NCBI RefSeq assembly: GCF_002775205.1
Contig: NC_036450.1
Coordinates: 26,438,288-26,502,287, forward strand
DNA: 64,000 bases
Direction of reading: 5' to 3'
From: Xiphophorus maculatus
Lineage: Eukaryota; Chordata; Actinopteri; Cyprinodontiformes; Poeciliidae
Shown here: positions 63,690-64,000 of the stretch, piece after piece
How positions within the stretch are numbered: position 1 is the stretch's first letter
Layout: each line of letters begins with the position of its first letter
Program-made: the position numbers and the translations under genes
The notes under the pieces: model-generated
Told to the model about the DNA's origin: nothing
Database searches by the model: none
What the model saw: only the letters and a program-made list of their open reading frames with translations

Positions 63690-63960
63690 GAGAAATATGA
63701 AACCAGACGGAGGAAAAGAAGGATATAATGGAGGGTAGGACACAAGGGAGGAAAGAAGGAAGGACAAATAACAGAAGTATTAAGTATAGAAGGGATGAGG
63801 AAGATAAGGAGCTGGGTACAAGTATATAAGGAAGGAAAGGAAGAAGGGAGAAAGTGCACAAGGATGGAATGACAGGAGGAAGGAGTCACAAAGGAAAAAC
63901 AAAAAGAGAAGAAAGGAAAGGCACAGGGAAGAAGAGGAGGATGAACATGAGGGACTCAGA
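63690..63960 (+). repeat. Purine-rich GGAA/GAAG tract
   Basis: About 270 bases dominated by G and A, with units such as GGAAAGAAGGAAGG. Open frames on the minus strand here are low-complexity and not coding. Confidence 0.85.
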
Positions 63961-64000
63961 CACACGTAGCAGAAAATCCTGAAACCAGATTCCAGACTGT

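Larger units (their letters stand above)
62710..64000 (-). other. xpo7: xpo7 intron, open at the right edge
   Basis: No further exon recognised. Contains a reverse dispersed repeat (63370-63665) and a long polypurine stretch (63690-63960). Confidence 0.6.

Noticed and set aside
63643..63965. Ser/Leu/Phe-rich minus-strand open frames
   Set aside because: Translation of a polypurine tract; low complexity.

Overview
This is nuclear DNA from a ray-finned (teleost) fish. The genes are split by GT-AG introns, CA/TG microsatellites are abundant, and tRNA-derived SINEs and other repeats typical of teleosts recur. Four conserved vertebrate genes can be reconstructed exon by exon, and all splice phases agree. 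No prokaryotic, viral or CRISPR feature is present.

Layout. (1) ppp3cc, plus strand, CDS 1876-32264 in 14 coding exons, 514 aa. It encodes a calcineurin catalytic A subunit of the gamma type, with promoter and 5'UTR at about 1300-1875 and 3'UTR to about 33660. (2) dmtn, minus strand, CDS 48020 down to 37972 in 15 coding exons including an 8-nt microexon, 380 aa. It encodes the actin-bundling protein dematin with a villin-type headpiece. A putative non-coding first exon lies near 54106-54320 and the 3'UTR runs to about 34743. (3) pbdc1, plus strand, 55327-57168 in 6 exons, 166 aa, a polysaccharide-biosynthesis-domain (DUF757-type) protein. (4) xpo7, minus strand, only the last five coding exons (62709 down to 60884, 205 aa) of exportin-7; the rest lies beyond the right edge.

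ppp3cc and dmtn converge, dmtn and pbdc1 diverge from a shared GC-rich interval of about 1 kb, and pbdc1 and xpo7 converge. PPP3CC, DMTN and XPO7 all lie in human 8p21, which supports the gamma (CC) identity over CA or CB. pbdc1 is X-linked in human, so its position here is a local difference. The genes are not an operon and share no obvious pathway; the link is conserved synteny.

The remaining sequence, mainly introns, is rich in repeats: four copies of a tRNA-derived SINE, a TTAA-flanked non-autonomous DNA transposon family in three copies, a TA-flanked mariner-like MITE, an AT-rich family with ends near CAGGGCTG, a Tc1-like transposase fossil, and many dinucleotide repeats. The most notable non-gene signals are a strand-consistent placement of TG tracts before acceptors and CA tracts after donors in all four genes, and a series of perfect short-loop inverted repeats, the longest with a 25-bp stem. 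I saw no convincing new biological system. All calls come from reading the sequence; no searches were run.
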